Positions 9,755 through 18,075 of a stretch of 64,000 nucleotides of DNA are shown piece after piece. The position numbers were made by a program, and so were the translations under genes. Origin of the DNA: Flavitalea plasmicola (lineage in GTDB: Bacteria > Bacteroidota > Bacteroidia > Chitinophagales > Chitinophagaceae); NCBI RefSeq assembly GCF_030546645.1, contig NZ_JAUOTO010000001.1, forward strand, positions 620,001 to 684,000, given 5' to 3'. Position 1 is the stretch's first letter. The number at the start of each line of letters is the position of its first letter. The notes under the pieces are model-generated. The model was not told where the DNA came from and searched no databases. It saw nothing but the letters and a program-made list of their open reading frames with translations.

Positions 9755-10171
9755 ATGAAACGTACAGCAAAAGCACATTGGGCAGGTAGTGTAAAGGAAG
9801 GAAAAGGAGAGTTAACCACACAAAGCGAAATTTTGAGCAAAACAAATTACAGTTTTAGAACACGTTTCGTAGGAGATGAAAAAGGAACTAATCCGGAAGA
9901 ATTGTTGGCCGCAGCACACGCCGGATGTTTTACAATGGCGGTCAGTTTTGCATTGACAGAAAAAGGATTAAACCCGGTTTCGTTGGATACAGAAGCAACT
10001 GTATCAATGGATAGTACGGGAATTACCGGAATTCACCTTTCCATATCCGGAAATGTACCCGGCATTAGTGCGGAGGTTTTTGAAGCTATTACCCAAGGGG
10101 CAGAACAGAACTGTTTAATTTCTAAAGTGTTGAATTTGCCCATCAGTTCCGAAGCTTATCTTGTTTCATAG
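9755..10171 (+). CDS. OsmC/Ohr family peroxidase-type protein
   Basis: A 138-residue cytosolic protein of the OsmC fold, which reduces organic hydroperoxides with a pair of cysteines. The two expected cysteines are present, at about residue 58 (AAAHAGCFTMAVSFAL) and residue 120 (GAEQNCLISKVL), with the GTNPEELLAAAHAGC motif typical of the OsmC branch rather than Ohr proper. Length is right for the family. It is AT-rich. An AraC regulator follows 179 bp downstream on the same strand, and a perfect dyad precedes the gene. Antioxidant defence is the family role; the substrate is inferred. Confidence 0.92.
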   Translation: MKRTAKAHWAGSVKEGKGELTTQSEILSKTNYSFRTRFVGDEKGTNPEELLAAAHAGCFTMAVSFALTEKGLNPVSLDTEATVSMDSTGITGIHLSISGNVPGISAEVFEAITQGAEQNCLISKVLNLPISSEAYLVS

Positions 10172-10349
10172 CAATTGAGTTCAAGGTGGGTCCATATAGT
10201 AGGATAACAATGTCTCGTCAAGGTTTTTGCCTGGGTTTGGCTTAGCTTTGGACGAGCATTGTGTATTCAATCGCATCTCACGCAGATATCACATCGACTT
10301 AAATCAATAGGAATGAAACGATGATGTGGTATTGTCAAATATTGATTAA

Positions 10350-11210
10350 ATGGTTACAGGCTATAAAAAATTTGATTTGTTTGGAAAAACATTTATTCAA
10401 AAAATGGATTTAAAACCACCTTTTGAATTTGCTTTTCCTGTAGCGGAACGGGCGTGCTTTTTATATATGTTGAATGGTGAGACGCAATTTCAATTCGACG
10501 ATGAGCGTCTCCATATCCCTGCTAAACATGCATTATTACTGAACTGCCTGAACTCAGGAAAGCAGATCAACAATGCAAATAACAGCCATGGCGAAATTGT
10601 AATCGTTACTTTCCATCCGGACATTCTAAAGAAGATCTACGACAGAGAGCTTCCGTTGATATTTCAGAAAAACGACAAAATCACCAACCAGTCAAACCAA
10701 AAGATCAACAACGATTTCTTAATTCAAAAATATATTGAAGGACTCCTTTTTTATTTTGAAAACCCATCTTTGGTAAACGATGAAATTTTGATTTTAAAAC
10801 TGAGGGAAATCATTCTTTTATTATCACAGACACAGGATGCTGAAACCATTCAAGTCATACTGTCCCAACTTTTTTCGCCAGCAACCTATACGTTCAAACA
10901 AATTATAGAAGCTAACCTGTTTTCCCAGGTTAACATCGATGAATTGGCACAAAAAACTAATTTAAGCGTTTCTTCGTTTAAAAGGGAATTTAAAAAATTG
11001 TATAACGACTCCCCTGCGAATTATATTAAAAACAAAGGGTTGGAGAGAGCTGCGGAACTGCTTTTAGTTTCCGATGAGCGTATCACAGACATAGCCTTTA
11101 ATTGTGGGTTTAATGACCTGGCCAATTTTACCAGAAGTTTCAGTAATAAGTATAATACTTCGCCTTCAAATTACCGTTTAAAGCTAGGGAAGAAGAAAGA
11201 GGAAAGGTAG
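10350..11210 (+). CDS. AraC/XylS family transcriptional regulator
   Basis: 286 residues. The N-terminal ~150 residues look like a cupin-type sensing domain (RACFLYMLNGETQFQFDDER), and the C-terminal ~95 residues carry the two helix-turn-helix motifs of AraC proteins: VNIDELAQKTNLSVSSFKRE, then ITDIAFNCGFNDLANFTRSF and the closing NTSPSNYRLK. It is very AT-rich in base use. It lies downstream of osmC and could regulate it or the divergent membrane gene; the CAATTATTTG pair in that control region is a candidate target. That link is inferred from position only. Confidence 0.92.
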   Translation: MVTGYKKFDLFGKTFIQKMDLKPPFEFAFPVAERACFLYMLNGETQFQFDDERLHIPAKHALLLNCLNSGKQINNANNSHGEIVIVTFHPDILKKIYDRELPLIFQKNDKITNQSNQKINNDFLIQKYIEGLLFYFENPSLVNDEILILKLREIILLLSQTQDAETIQVILSQLFSPATYTFKQIIEANLFSQVNIDELAQKTNLSVSSFKREFKKLYNDSPANYIKNKGLERAAELLLVSDERITDIAFNCGFNDLANFTRSFSNKYNTSPSNYRLKLGKKKEER

Positions 11211-11300
11211 AAAGCATTCTGGCAAATTGATTTTAGGTAAATAAGGTAGTTCGCTGCAGCGTAAGATTTGAGTCGCCGGGTAGATAGCCGTCATGCATGA

Positions 11301-12196
11301 ATTTACGTAGCGGCGGGTTTTGGGAATCCAGGTTGCCCGCTTTTCCGCTCCCCCGAGCAAGTTCGCCTGTACGAGACTGAAACCAAGGCGCTTAACGTTG
11401 CTGTAAAGCGTAATTTAAAGCGATTCCCAGTCGATTTCATGTTCCAGCTTTTACAGCAGCCCAATCTGGAAAGAAGTAAAAAGGTCGCCCTCTGGATAGC
11501 TATTGCTGAAAATCGGCTGGGCGAGGCATTCAAGCGGATCGCTGAGGATCCGGCAGCAAAGAGAAGCGGCATTTGGCCCTTTGGAAAAGCGAAAACTGCA
11601 TACCCTACTTCGGATCTGGTCCTGAAGGCGGCATGGATGATCATGTCAGATAAGGCAGCGGATGACCTGGAACTCCCCGGAATCAATTTGAAGACTGCCG
11701 GCGATGATTTTCCGGAATGGATTCGCATGTGCTGGGTCCTACAGAGAACGGGCATTTTGAGGGTATGATGGACACGCTGCTGCAGAAAACGTTGAGTTGG
11801 CTGGAACAACTGGCCGAAGAAGTCCAGCAAGATAAAGCGAAAACACTGCACCTAAAATGCAAAGTGACCAGTTCCATCATGTCCCACTATCCGAACATCC
11901 TAGGACCTGATATGATTGAGGCGGCTGCCGCTTTCGAAGCGATCGGGGAGACGGCTACTTGCAGACGCTACTTTGACGCCATCCTGGCCGATTTTCAACC
12001 CATGATGCAGCTGCTACAGGAGCATCCGGACGAACAGGTCAACGAAGAAGATATCCTGTCCATGAGTGCGCTGTTGGCAGCTTATGAAGGCCTGAACCGG
12101 TTGAGCAACGCCGAAAACTATGGAGCAGAAAGAGCCTGGCTGGGGGCGTTTATCGTTAAAGGTGTTACGCGGGATCAGGAAAGGGAAATGAAGTAG
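11301..12196 (+). pseudogene. Broken gene: ORF6N-domain scrap fused to a frameshifted hypothetical protein
   Basis: From 11367 the frame reads LYETETKALNVAVKRNLKRF-PVDFMFQL, almost the same as residues ~29-56 of the intact ORF6N protein at 12738. Without a stop it then runs into an unrelated helical sequence (LERSKKVALWIAIAENRLGEAF ...). That frame stops at 11768, while homologous-looking helical coding continues in another frame from about 11717 to 12196 (LLQKTLSWLEQLAEEVQQDK, LSMSALLAAYEGLNRLSNAE). The simplest reading is a helical gene that lost its 5' end to an ORF6N fragment and then suffered a frameshift near 11720-11770. No start with a good ribosome site is evident for the first part. 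I do not recognise the helical protein. Confidence 0.6.
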
Positions 12197-12422
12197 GGAA
12201 GCGCCATACTGATTTACTACAGAAACCCATTTGGTTTTCTCTTTGGGTAGTCTGTTTCGTGTTGGTCAGAATGGATCGGAATCTCCAGAATGTCGGTGGC
12301 GGGTTAATGATGGAAGGCATTCCCGGGGGAATTGGCGGATCGCAATGTGCTTATGCCCATGATCCAACTGTTCATCCGTAGTCCAGCCATTGATACGCGG
12401 TCAGCAAAGCTGAGGGATACTT
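12197..12422. other. Gene-free spacer
   Basis: No convincing gene is present. Short open frames overlap the repeat that begins at 12423 and have no coding character. No clear promoter or terminator was recognised. Confidence 0.5.
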
Positions 12423-12608
12423 GTTGCCCGACCTGGATTACCTCCGGTCTTCGGCCTCCGGTGATCCGCCCGCTTTGCATTACCCAAAGGCCCCCCGACC
12501 GCTTCGCGGTCGAAGCTTTTTCATTTGTCCGCTCTTGAAAGCTGCGCTCTCACCGCTCCCAAACCAAAAAGCCCCTCGCTATCGCGAGAGGCCTTCGTTG
12601 ACTGGAAT
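12423..12608. repeat. tRNA-derived composite repeat, copy B
   Basis: It begins with the same GTTGCCCGACCTGGATTA as copy A. It then carries short palindromes (GACCGC TTC GCGGTC at ~12496), the block CCCGCTTTGCATTACCCAAA shared with copy C, and a terminator-like GC hairpin near 12570-12590 ending in GGCCTTCGTTG, the same ending that precedes the tRNA gene in copy C. Inner palindromes differ in sequence between copies while the frame of the element is kept. Confidence 0.7.
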
Positions 12609-12737
12609 GGACGAATGTCGAACCCCTTCCAGGAAGATCTCCGGAGATTTGCCCAAGCATTATGTTAGGAATTGTCCCCATTTTCTTTTTTTGAGATAAA
12701 TACAGGGAGTTATATTTGAACTAATAAATTTAGTTCT
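12609..12737 (+). promoter_or_regulatory. Upstream region of the ORF6N gene
   Basis: The base content changes from GC-rich repeat to AT-rich just before the gene. The run TTTTCTTTTTTTGAGATAAA at about 12679-12699 and the AT-rich stretch before 12738 probably include the promoter, but no Bacteroidota -33/-7 pair stands out clearly. Confidence 0.3.
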
Positions 12738-13295
12738 ATGGAAATAATTCGAAGTATTCAAAACCGTATATACGAGATAAGGGGCGAAAGAGTAATGTTA
12801 GACAGAGATTTGGCCGACTTATACGAGACAGAAACCAAGGCTTTGAACCTGGCTGTAAAGCGTAATACAAAGCGATTTCCCCCGGATTTCATGTTTCAGC
12901 TTACTAAAGAAGAATTTGATGGTTTGAGGTTTCAAATTGAAACCTCAGAAAAAGGGCGCCCTTTGAGGTTGCAGAATGAAACCTCAAAAGGTAGAGGTGG
13001 AACCAGGTACATGCCATACGCATTTACAGAACAAGGGGTGGCAATGCTAAGTGGAGTCCTGAACTCTGATAAGGCAATATCAATGAACATTGCTATTATG
13101 AGGGCTTTTGTCGAAATCAGGCGGATTGTATTCAAGCAAAGTGATTTAAAAGAGCAACTTCGGGAGATCAAAGAAAGATTGGGCGAACATGATGTGCAAT
13201 TGAACCATATTTATGATGCGATGGAAAACCTACTGGATGAAAAGGCGGCTGAAAAAAAATGGGACGATCGGGAAAGAATAGGATTTAAAAAGTAA
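12738..13295 (+). CDS. ORF6N domain-containing DNA-binding protein
   Basis: 185 residues. The N-terminal ORF6N domain is typical: IYEIRGERVMLDRDLADLY, LNLAVKRNTKRFPPDFMFQL, then YAFTEQGVAMLSGVLNSDKA. The C-terminal third is a coiled helix (KEQLREIKERLGEHDVQLNH). ORF6N proteins are found in phages and in many Bacteroidota accessory regions, with DNA binding presumed and roles unclear. Residues ~62-82 carry a doubled motif (LRFQIETS ... LRLQNETS) encoded by DNA with strong inverted repeats at 12925-12947 and ~12961-12990. It is flanked on both sides by tRNA-derived repeats and followed by a terminator. Confidence 0.9.
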   Translation: MEIIRSIQNRIYEIRGERVMLDRDLADLYETETKALNLAVKRNTKRFPPDFMFQLTKEEFDGLRFQIETSEKGRPLRLQNETSKGRGGTRYMPYAFTEQGVAMLSGVLNSDKAISMNIAIMRAFVEIRRIVFKQSDLKEQLREIKERLGEHDVQLNHIYDAMENLLDEKAAEKKWDDRERIGFKK

Positions 13296-13341
13296 CGGCT
13301 GGATAGCTCGTAGTCGCAATTTGATTAAATTAAATAATAAA

Positions 13342-13362
13342 CCCCTTGACATTCAAGGGGTT
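13342..13362 (+). terminator. Rho-independent terminator after ORF6N gene
   Basis: An 8-bp perfect stem CCCCTTGA / TCAAGGGG with a CAT loop, followed by TTT, 46 bp after the ORF6N stop codon. Confidence 0.8.
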
Positions 13363-13370
13363 TGCTGTGT

Positions 13371-13548
13371 GTTGCCCGACTGGATTATCCCCGTCACCCT
13401 TCGGGATGCCGGGATTGATCCACCCGCTTTGCATTACCCAAAGGCCCCGATTCGCTCCGCTCATCGGTTTTTGCATTCATCCGCTTAGCCAAGCTCGCTT
13501 GGCTCGCTCCTGAAATGCAAAAACCCCGCACGATGTGCGGGGCCTTCG
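13371..13548. repeat. tRNA-derived composite repeat, copy C
   Basis: It starts GTTGCCCGACTGGATTA, lacking one C compared with copies A and B. It continues with the CCCCGTCACCCTTCGGGATG block shared with copy A and the CCCGCTTTGCATTACCCAAA block shared with copy B, then a palindrome (AGCCAAGCTCGCTTGGCT, ~13488-13505). It ends in the tRNA terminator hairpin and runs directly into the 3' end of the intact tRNA-Gln gene, so the unit is bounded by tRNA 3'-end sequence on both sides. Confidence 0.75.
13518..13542 (-). terminator. Terminator of the tRNA-Gln gene
   Basis: On the minus strand, just after the tRNA, a perfect 8-bp stem CCCCGCAC / GTGCGGGG with a 3-nt loop (plus positions 13524-13542) is followed by five T. 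A classic rho-independent terminator. Confidence 0.85.
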
Positions 13549-13549
13549 T

Positions 13550-13619
13550 TGCCCGACCTGGATTCGAACCAAGACAAACAGAACCAAAATCTGTCGTACT
13601 ACCATTATACTATCGGGCA
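13550..13619 (-). tRNA. tRNA-Gln (anticodon UUG)
   Basis: The minus strand folds as a normal cloverleaf. The acceptor stem is TGCCCGA / TCGGGCA, and there is a D arm with AATGGTAG. The anticodon stem is ACAGA / TCTGT with loop TTTTGGT giving anticodon TTG. The T arm is CTTGG TTCGAAT CCAGG. The 3' CCA is not encoded. It is 70 nt long and is followed by a strong terminator. Confidence 0.96.
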
Positions 13620-14095
13620 ATCCGACCTCTTACCATTCCGTAAAAGGGAGTGCAAATGTACATCCTGTAAAACCATGTTCCAAAAGATTTTGCAAGCTTT
13701 CAACCCCTCCTGCAACATATCCTCCGGACCAACGACCTTAAAGAACACCGGAACCTCCCCATAACGGTATTCCGGGCCATACATTGTTCGTATCCTGCCG
13801 TACCTACCCGACCCTTCCATCTGTACCTACCCAACCCTTCCACCCGTACCTACCCAACCCTGAAATCCAAAACCGTCCATTCAATTGTATCAAAACCGGT
13901 CAGTCCGTCACCTGATAAAACCATAAACAGCTAAAAACCAGTAATTTAAAAAATCAGCACACTATTCGCACCTAATGGAACCAACAATCTGATCGAACCA
14001 ACAACCTTATCCAACCAAAGGCACCACACCAAACCAACCCGTCCGGCACCTGAGCCAACCCTCAACCCGGACAAAAACAACCAAAAAATCGAAAG
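13620..14095. other. Gene-free spacer with 23-bp tandem repeats
   Basis: No gene was recognised. From 13799 to about 13862 there are three tandem copies of a 23-bp unit of the form GTACCTACCCAACCCTTCCA, with the third copy diverging at its end. The rest is rich in CCA/ACC triplets up to the start of the permease gene. The tRNA promoter should lie at the left end, read on the minus strand. Confidence 0.6.
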
Positions 14096-16483
14096 ATGAT
14101 CAAAAACTATCTCAAGATCGCCTTCCGCAACCTCTGGCGCCACCGCGTCTTCTCCTTCATCAATATCCTGGGACTCACCGTCGGAATGACCGCCTTCTTC
14201 CTGATCTTCCTCTACGTTCAATTCGAACTGGGTTATGACGGCAGCCATACCAAAGGGGACAGGATCTACCGGGTAGTCTGCGACATCAAGACCCCCACGG
14301 AGACCATCAATGCCAGCGGTCCTTCCTGGGCCGTCGGCGCCCATGTACAAAAGGAATTCCCCGACCAGATAGAAGAAGCCGTCCGGATCAGTGGCACCAG
14401 CTTGCTGATAAGAAAAGAAGACATAAAATTCCAGGAGGACAACACACTATATGCCGATTCAGGCTTTTTCCGGGTATTTGATTTCCCCTTAATAAAAGGC
14501 AATCCGCAGACAGCTCTAAGGGATCAGCTCACCATCGTACTCACCGAAACCGCGGCTAAGAAATATTTCGGGAAGGAAGATCCGCTGGGAAAGACGGTAC
14601 AGCTCACCAGCGATGGACACAATGCCACGGTCACGGGAGTCATGAAGGACATGCCCGAAAACTCCACGATCAAGGCGGACGTGCTGGTCTCCATGACCAC
14701 GCGTACCCTGAAGTTCAATCCCAAATTGGATGATCAGTGGGGCAACTATGGCAATAATACTTATGTCATGCTCAAGCCGGGCATCAATGCGAAGACCCTG
14801 GAAGCCAGACTGCCCAAATTCCTGGACAAAATGAACGGAACAGAGATGAAGCAGATGCAGATGTTTCCCACCTTATTCCTGGAGCCCCTGAAGGCTGTCT
14901 ATCTCTATTCCACCAGGGATGGCAGCAAGACCGGTAACATAAAGAATGTATATACCTTTATCATCATTGCGGTGTTCATCCTGCTCATCGCCTGTTTCAA
15001 TTTCGTCAATCTCACCACGGCACGGTCGGCGGAAAGGGCGAAGGAAGTAGGGGTACGGAAGGTAGTAGGGGCGGCCAGGAGCCAGCTGGCCAGGCAGTTC
15101 ATCGGAGAGAGCGTCATCCTTTGCCTGATAGCGTTCATATTGTCCGTGGCCCTCTCGGCGCTGCTGTTCCATCTCTTCAATCAGCTGTCAGGAAAGATCA
15201 TCGGCCACAACATTTTCGAGCATGGCAGCTACCTGCTGATGCTGTTTGGCGTTGCCATCGCCATAGGAATACTCGCCGGTGCGTACCCGGCCCTGGTACT
15301 GTCCTCCTTCCAGCCCATCACGGTGCTGAAAGGCCGCTTCACCACGGGAACAAAAGGCATCCTGTTGCGAAAAGGGCTGGTCGTGGCGCAGTTTACGATC
15401 TCCATCTCGCTCATCATCGGCACCATCATCGTATACTCGCAGATGAAATACATGCGCACGGAAGACCTGGGATTCACAAAGGATCAGAAGCTGATCCTCG
15501 ATACGCATGGCGACAAAGGCAGGGACCCGCTTAAGCAGGCGATTGCCGGATTGCCCGGGGTAAAGTCGGTGTCGATGGCAGGTTCCGTGCCCGGAGGAGG
15601 GAACCCCGGCGCTTATTCGCAGATAGAGAATGTGAAAGGAGATATGCAGATCGCCAACCTGGACCTGTATTTCGTGGATTTCGATTACATACCCCAGTTT
15701 AAAATGAAGATCCTGGCAGGGAGAGCCTTTTCCAGGGATTTCATGACGGATACCACCCAGGCGATGATCGTCAACGAGGCGGCTATGAAGATGTTCGGAT
15801 ACAGCAAACCCGGGCAGATCATAGGCAGGAAGTTCGACCAGTGGGGGAGGAAAGGCACCATCATCGGGGTGCTGAAAGACTTTCATTTCCGGAGCTTACA
15901 GGAAGTGATCAAGCCGCTCAGTATCAGGATAGAGCCTGATGGCTGTAGCCTGATCTCGGTAGAGCTCACCGGAGGCAGGGACATACCCGCTACCATCGCA
16001 TCGATAGAATCGAAATGGAAGAGCCTGATTCCCAACAGACCTTTCAGCTATTATTTCCTCGATGAATTCTTTGACAAGCAGTACCGGAGTGAGGACAGGT
16101 TTGGAAGACTGTTCCTGAACTTCGCTATCCTGGCCATCTTTATCTCCTGCCTGGGATTGCTGGGGCTGGCATCCTACAGCACCATGCAGCGGACAAAGGA
16201 GATAGGCATAAGGAAGGTATTGGGCGCCAGCGTGGGCACGATCGTAAACCTTTTATCCAGGGAGTTCATGGCACTGGTAGTCATCTCATTTTTGGTGGCG
16301 GCGCCCCTCGCCTGGTATTTTATGGATAAATGGTTGTCGGGATTTGCCTATAGAACGAACATAGGCTGGTGGGTCTTTGCGACGGCGGGTTTCCTGGCAG
16401 TATGTATAGCCCTGTTCACCGTGAGTTTCCAGGCCGTGAAGGCTGCGGTCACTAATCCAGTGAAAAGCCTGAGAACGGAGTGA
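14096..16483 (+). CDS. MacB/FtsX-type ABC transporter permease
   Basis: A 795-residue inner-membrane permease with the two-half layout common in Bacteroidota. The N-terminal start MIKNYLKIAFRNLWRHRVFS leads to a first membrane helix, a MacB periplasmic core domain, three helices with the FtsX signature (ARSAERAKEVGVRKVVGAAR), then a second helix, a second periplasmic domain and a second FtsX triplet (STMQRTKEIGIRKVLGASVG). It ends NPVKSLRTE, the usual family ending. No ATPase gene is adjacent, which is common for these orphan permeases. The probable role is lipoprotein or small-molecule export or envelope signalling; the substrate is unknown. Confidence 0.93.
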   Translation: MIKNYLKIAFRNLWRHRVFSFINILGLTVGMTAFFLIFLYVQFELGYDGSHTKGDRIYRVVCDIKTPTETINASGPSWAVGAHVQKEFPDQIEEAVRISGTSLLIRKEDIKFQEDNTLYADSGFFRVFDFPLIKGNPQTALRDQLTIVLTETAAKKYFGKEDPLGKTVQLTSDGHNATVTGVMKDMPENSTIKADVLVSMTTRTLKFNPKLDDQWGNYGNNTYVMLKPGINAKTLEARLPKFLDKMNGTEMKQMQMFPTLFLEPLKAVYLYSTRDGSKTGNIKNVYTFIIIAVFILLIACFNFVNLTTARSAERAKEVGVRKVVGAARSQLARQFIGESVILCLIAFILSVALSALLFHLFNQLSGKIIGHNIFEHGSYLLMLFGVAIAIGILAGAYPALVLSSFQPITVLKGRFTTGTKGILLRKGLVVAQFTISISLIIGTIIVYSQMKYMRTEDLGFTKDQKLILDTHGDKGRDPLKQAIAGLPGVKSVSMAGSVPGGGNPGAYSQIENVKGDMQIANLDLYFVDFDYIPQFKMKILAGRAFSRDFMTDTTQAMIVNEAAMKMFGYSKPGQIIGRKFDQWGRKGTIIGVLKDFHFRSLQEVIKPLSIRIEPDGCSLISVELTGGRDIPATIASIESKWKSLIPNRPFSYYFLDEFFDKQYRSEDRFGRLFLNFAILAIFISCLGLLGLASYSTMQRTKEIGIRKVLGASVGTIVNLLSREFMALVVISFLVAAPLAWYFMDKWLSGFAYRTNIGWWVFATAGFLAVCIALFTVSFQAVKAAVTNPVKSLRTE

Positions 16484-16518
16484 TCAGGCTTTTCGGCCGA
16501 CAGGCCAATTATTAGCCG

Positions 16519-16590
16519 TTTTGCGGGGAGGGCTAAATTTGAATAAAGACCGACCCCGCAAAATAAAAAGCCTGAGAACCGAGTGATCTG
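16519..16590 (+). repeat. Inverted repeat plus duplicated permease gene end
   Basis: TTTTGCGGGG (16519-16528) and CCCCGCAAAA (16554-16563) form a perfect 10-bp inverted repeat with a 25-nt loop. Directly after it, AAAAGCCTGAGAACCGAGTG repeats the end of the permease gene (16464-16483) and reads KIKSLRTE-stop. It looks like the last codons of a second, deleted permease gene. Confidence 0.6.
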
Positions 16591-16597
16591 CCCTTCC

Positions 16598-16900
16598 TTA
16601 AACAAACTTAAATAACAATGCCAGTATCGCATAGATCAGTGTCGCGGCAAAGATCCCCTTGGCCGTCTGATCCCGGTGAGAATTGATATAATAGGTGAAT
16701 AGCGCAATATTCAGCAGCAGACAAGGCACCGACACCGCCGTGATCTGGTCCCGGTGCGAGTGCAGGAAGGAAAAAAACTCCCGGATAGTCACGGACGAGA
16801 ACTTCACATAATAATAGATGATAAGGCTGATGATTGGAGCCACCAGCCCAAGCAGGACGCCCAACCGGAGATTGTCTTTTTTGAAGATCACGATTTCCAC
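16598..16900 (-). CDS. Small predicted membrane protein downstream of surE
   Basis: 100 residues with three likely membrane helices (GVLLGLVAPIISLIIYYYV, VSVPCLLLNIALFTYYIN, IFAATLIYAILALLFKFV). Its start overlaps the end of surE by 13 bp on the same strand, so translational coupling is likely. Conserved small proteins of this kind are common downstream of surE/lpxB-type genes in Bacteroidota, but I cannot name the family. The function is unknown. Confidence 0.72.
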   Translation of the reverse strand: MEIVIFKKDNLRLGVLLGLVAPIISLIIYYYVKFSSVTIREFFSFLHSHRDQITAVSVPCLLLNIALFTYYINSHRDQTAKGIFAATLIYAILALLFKFV

Positions 16901-17919
16901 GTTTTTTCGAGTTTGCCTTTTAGAACGTAATTAGTCATATCAAATTGCACGGGAACCACGCTTACATAATTGTGTTCCAGCGCCCAGACATCCGTATCCC
17001 GTCCTTTATCGAAATTGACGAATTTACCCGTCAGCCAATAGTATTTCTTGCCCGTAGGATCGTGGCGTTCCAGGAAGTCCTCCTCATATTTCGCATAGGC
17101 CTGGCGGCAAACCTTGATCCCCTTGATGAGCGAATCCGGTATGGCAGGGAAATTTACATTGAGTATCAGGTGTTTATCCAACGGGTGCGCCAGTATTTCT
17201 TCTACGATGATCCGCACATATTTGCGGGCGGCGGTGAAATCCGCCTCCACGCTGTAGTCCAGGAGGGAAAAACCCACCGAAGGAATGCTTTCAATGGCCG
17301 CCTCTACGGCCGCCGACATAGTGCCCGAATAGATGACATTGATGGAGTGATTGCTGCCATGGTTGATCCCGCTGAGACAAAGGTCCGGTTTGCGACGCAG
17401 CACTTTATCCACGGCCAGCTTGACGCAGTCCACCGGGGTTCCGGAACATTGCCAGGCTTCCACGCCTTCAAAAAGATGGTGCATAGGGTGGAGGCGCAGG
17501 GGATTGCCGATGGTAATGGCATGACCCATACCCGATTGTGGCTTATCGGGCGCCACCACGACTATTTTCCCCAGACCCCGCACGGCATCGACCAGGTTGC
17601 GGATACCGGGGGCGCTGATGCCGTCGTCATTGGTGATAAGAATGACGGGCAGTTTTTTGCGCCCGTTCGGGGAGGGCGTTCCATTGCTGGTCGCCTTGAC
17701 AGTCTTCATGGCGGATTTTTTGGCAGGCTTGCCGTCGGCTTGTTCCCTGGCGCTCTTAAGGTCCACCATGCCGTTTTGCCCCGTGTCCCGGATGATGCCC
17801 GTTGCACCCGTCTTGCCGCTGCGCGCCGTCGTACCCAATTTCTCGTTTACGGAAGTCTTTGGCTTTCTGTCCGGCTGCTTCACCGCCTTGCTCTCGTTAG
17901 TATTTTTTTTCTTTGTCAT
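16888..17919 (-). CDS. surE: 5'/3'-nucleotidase SurE with basic N-terminal extension
   Basis: A 343-residue protein. The SurE domain (about residues 91-343) has the metal site LITNDDGISAPGI, the SGMGHAIT loop, the CSGTPVDCVKLA motif and the LCLSGINHGSN site, and it hydrolyses nucleoside monophosphates in a divalent-metal-dependent way. The ~90 residues before it are lysine-, serine- and glycine-rich and probably disordered; SurE proteins are normally ~250 residues, so this is an extra segment. I chose ATG at 17919 (MTKKKNTNESK) rather than the upstream in-frame start at 17943, which lies in the AT-rich spacer. It is divergent from atpG and coupled to a small membrane protein downstream. Confidence 0.93.
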   Translation of the reverse strand: MTKKKNTNESKAVKQPDRKPKTSVNEKLGTTARSGKTGATGIIRDTGQNGMVDLKSAREQADGKPAKKSAMKTVKATSNGTPSPNGRKKLPVILITNDDGISAPGIRNLVDAVRGLGKIVVVAPDKPQSGMGHAITIGNPLRLHPMHHLFEGVEAWQCSGTPVDCVKLAVDKVLRRKPDLCLSGINHGSNHSINVIYSGTMSAAVEAAIESIPSVGFSLLDYSVEADFTAARKYVRIIVEEILAHPLDKHLILNVNFPAIPDSLIKGIKVCRQAYAKYEEDFLERHDPTGKKYYWLTGKFVNFDKGRDTDVWALEHNYVSVVPVQFDMTNYVLKGKLEKTWKS

Positions 17920-18075
17920 AGGTTGAACTACAAAAATCCACATTATTTTCTACTTTTCCTCGAATACCCGATTTTCCCACCGTTTTCCCACCAAAACTGG
18001 AATTTTCAGCTGTTTGCAGTACCTTCGCAGCCGATTTTAAGCGGGTAAAACCCGTGTGCAAAAAAAACTCCTTGT

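Noticed and set aside
12332-12699. Short open frames across the tRNA-derived repeat copy B
   Set aside because: They follow palindromes and the terminator hairpin; the same spurious peptide pattern appears wherever this repeat occurs.
13535-13764. Open frames over the tRNA-Gln gene
   Set aside because: A clear cloverleaf on the minus strand explains the sequence.
16945-18048. 367-residue plus-strand frame opposite surE
   Set aside because: Antisense to a clear SurE domain and without recognisable motifs.
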